Assembly: GCA_938003515.1 (NCBI GenBank)
Contig: CALKYL010000476.1
Location: 1-5,449, forward strand
DNA: 5,449 bases
Direction: 5' to 3'
Source: an uncultured bacterium
GTDB taxonomy: Bacteria > Planctomycetota > UBA1135 > UBA2386
Every line of letters begins with the position of its first letter. The first letter of the stretch is position 1. The notes below the pieces were generated by a model. It was not told the origin of the DNA. It did not search any database and saw nothing but the letters and a program-made list of their open reading frames with translations. Both the position numbers and the translations under genes were made by a program. Below, piece after piece: positions 5,385 through 5,449 of the stretch.

Positions 5385-5449
5385 TCAGCCCGACAGGCGG
5401 CGCGACAGCTCCTCGACGAGCAGACCCAGGTCGTTGTTGAAGTTAGCCG
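5385..5449 (-). CDS. 3' end of an unidentified gene (cut by window edge)
   Basis: A minus-strand frame enters from the right edge and stops at TGA 5385-5387 after 20 visible codons. The tail NNDLGLLVEELSRRLSG looks like an amphipathic C-terminal helix, with leucine/valine spaced on one face and charged residues on the other. I recognise no family from this little sequence. Its reality is supported by protein-like composition, the shared strand, and the strong stem-loop just after its stop. Confidence 0.45.
   Translation of the reverse strand, partial: ANFNNDLGLLVEELSRRLSG

Noticed and set aside
1..5449. Mobile elements, CRISPR arrays, tRNA or rRNA genes
   Set aside because: I see no transposase, terminal inverted repeats with target duplications, regularly spaced repeats, or tRNA/rRNA signatures on either strand.

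Overview
This 5.45 kb window is very GC-rich (about 70% or more by eye). Every supported gene lies on the minus strand, so transcription runs from high to low coordinates. Most starts lack a clear Shine-Dalgarno sequence, and the GcvH/GcvT sequences look bacterial. A high-GC Planctomycetota, Myxococcota or related uncultured lineage would fit. I lean slightly to Planctomycetota from the feel of GcvH, but the phylum is a guess.

Layout in transcription order: (1) the last ~20 codons of an unidentified gene (5385-5449), followed by a perfect 9-bp stem-loop (5352-5373) that probably acts as a terminator; (2) a 603-aa cation:proton antiporter with a C-terminal RCK/TrkA nucleotide-binding module (3495-5306); (3) gcvT, aminomethyltransferase of the glycine cleavage system (2342-3448), 46 nt downstream; (4) gcvH, the lipoyl carrier protein (1924-2301), 40 nt downstream; (5) a LipM-type octanoyltransferase (1188-1964) overlapping the end of gcvH by 41 nt; (6) a 185-nt intergenic region with a 13-nt tandem direct repeat and two short palindromes; (7) a stand-alone HDOD-domain protein (157-1002); (8) the start of an unidentified gene (1-118), 38 nt beyond the HDOD gene, with the best ribosome binding site in the window.

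The functional core is gcvT-gcvH-lipM. GcvH carries the aminomethyl group on a lipoylated lysine (K62). GcvT transfers the one-carbon unit from it to tetrahydrofolate. The LipM-type enzyme probably places the octanoyl precursor of lipoate on GcvH. The glycine decarboxylase (P-protein), lipoyl synthase (LipA) and dihydrolipoamide dehydrogenase are not in the window and must be elsewhere. The antiporter is adjacent and co-directional but has no evident biochemical link to glycine cleavage. The HDOD protein is probably a separate regulatory unit behind the longest intergenic gap.

I see no convincing undescribed system here. The points most worth checking are the substituted ion-site motifs of the antiporter, the overlap of lipM with gcvH, and the repeat and palindrome structure upstream of the HDOD gene.
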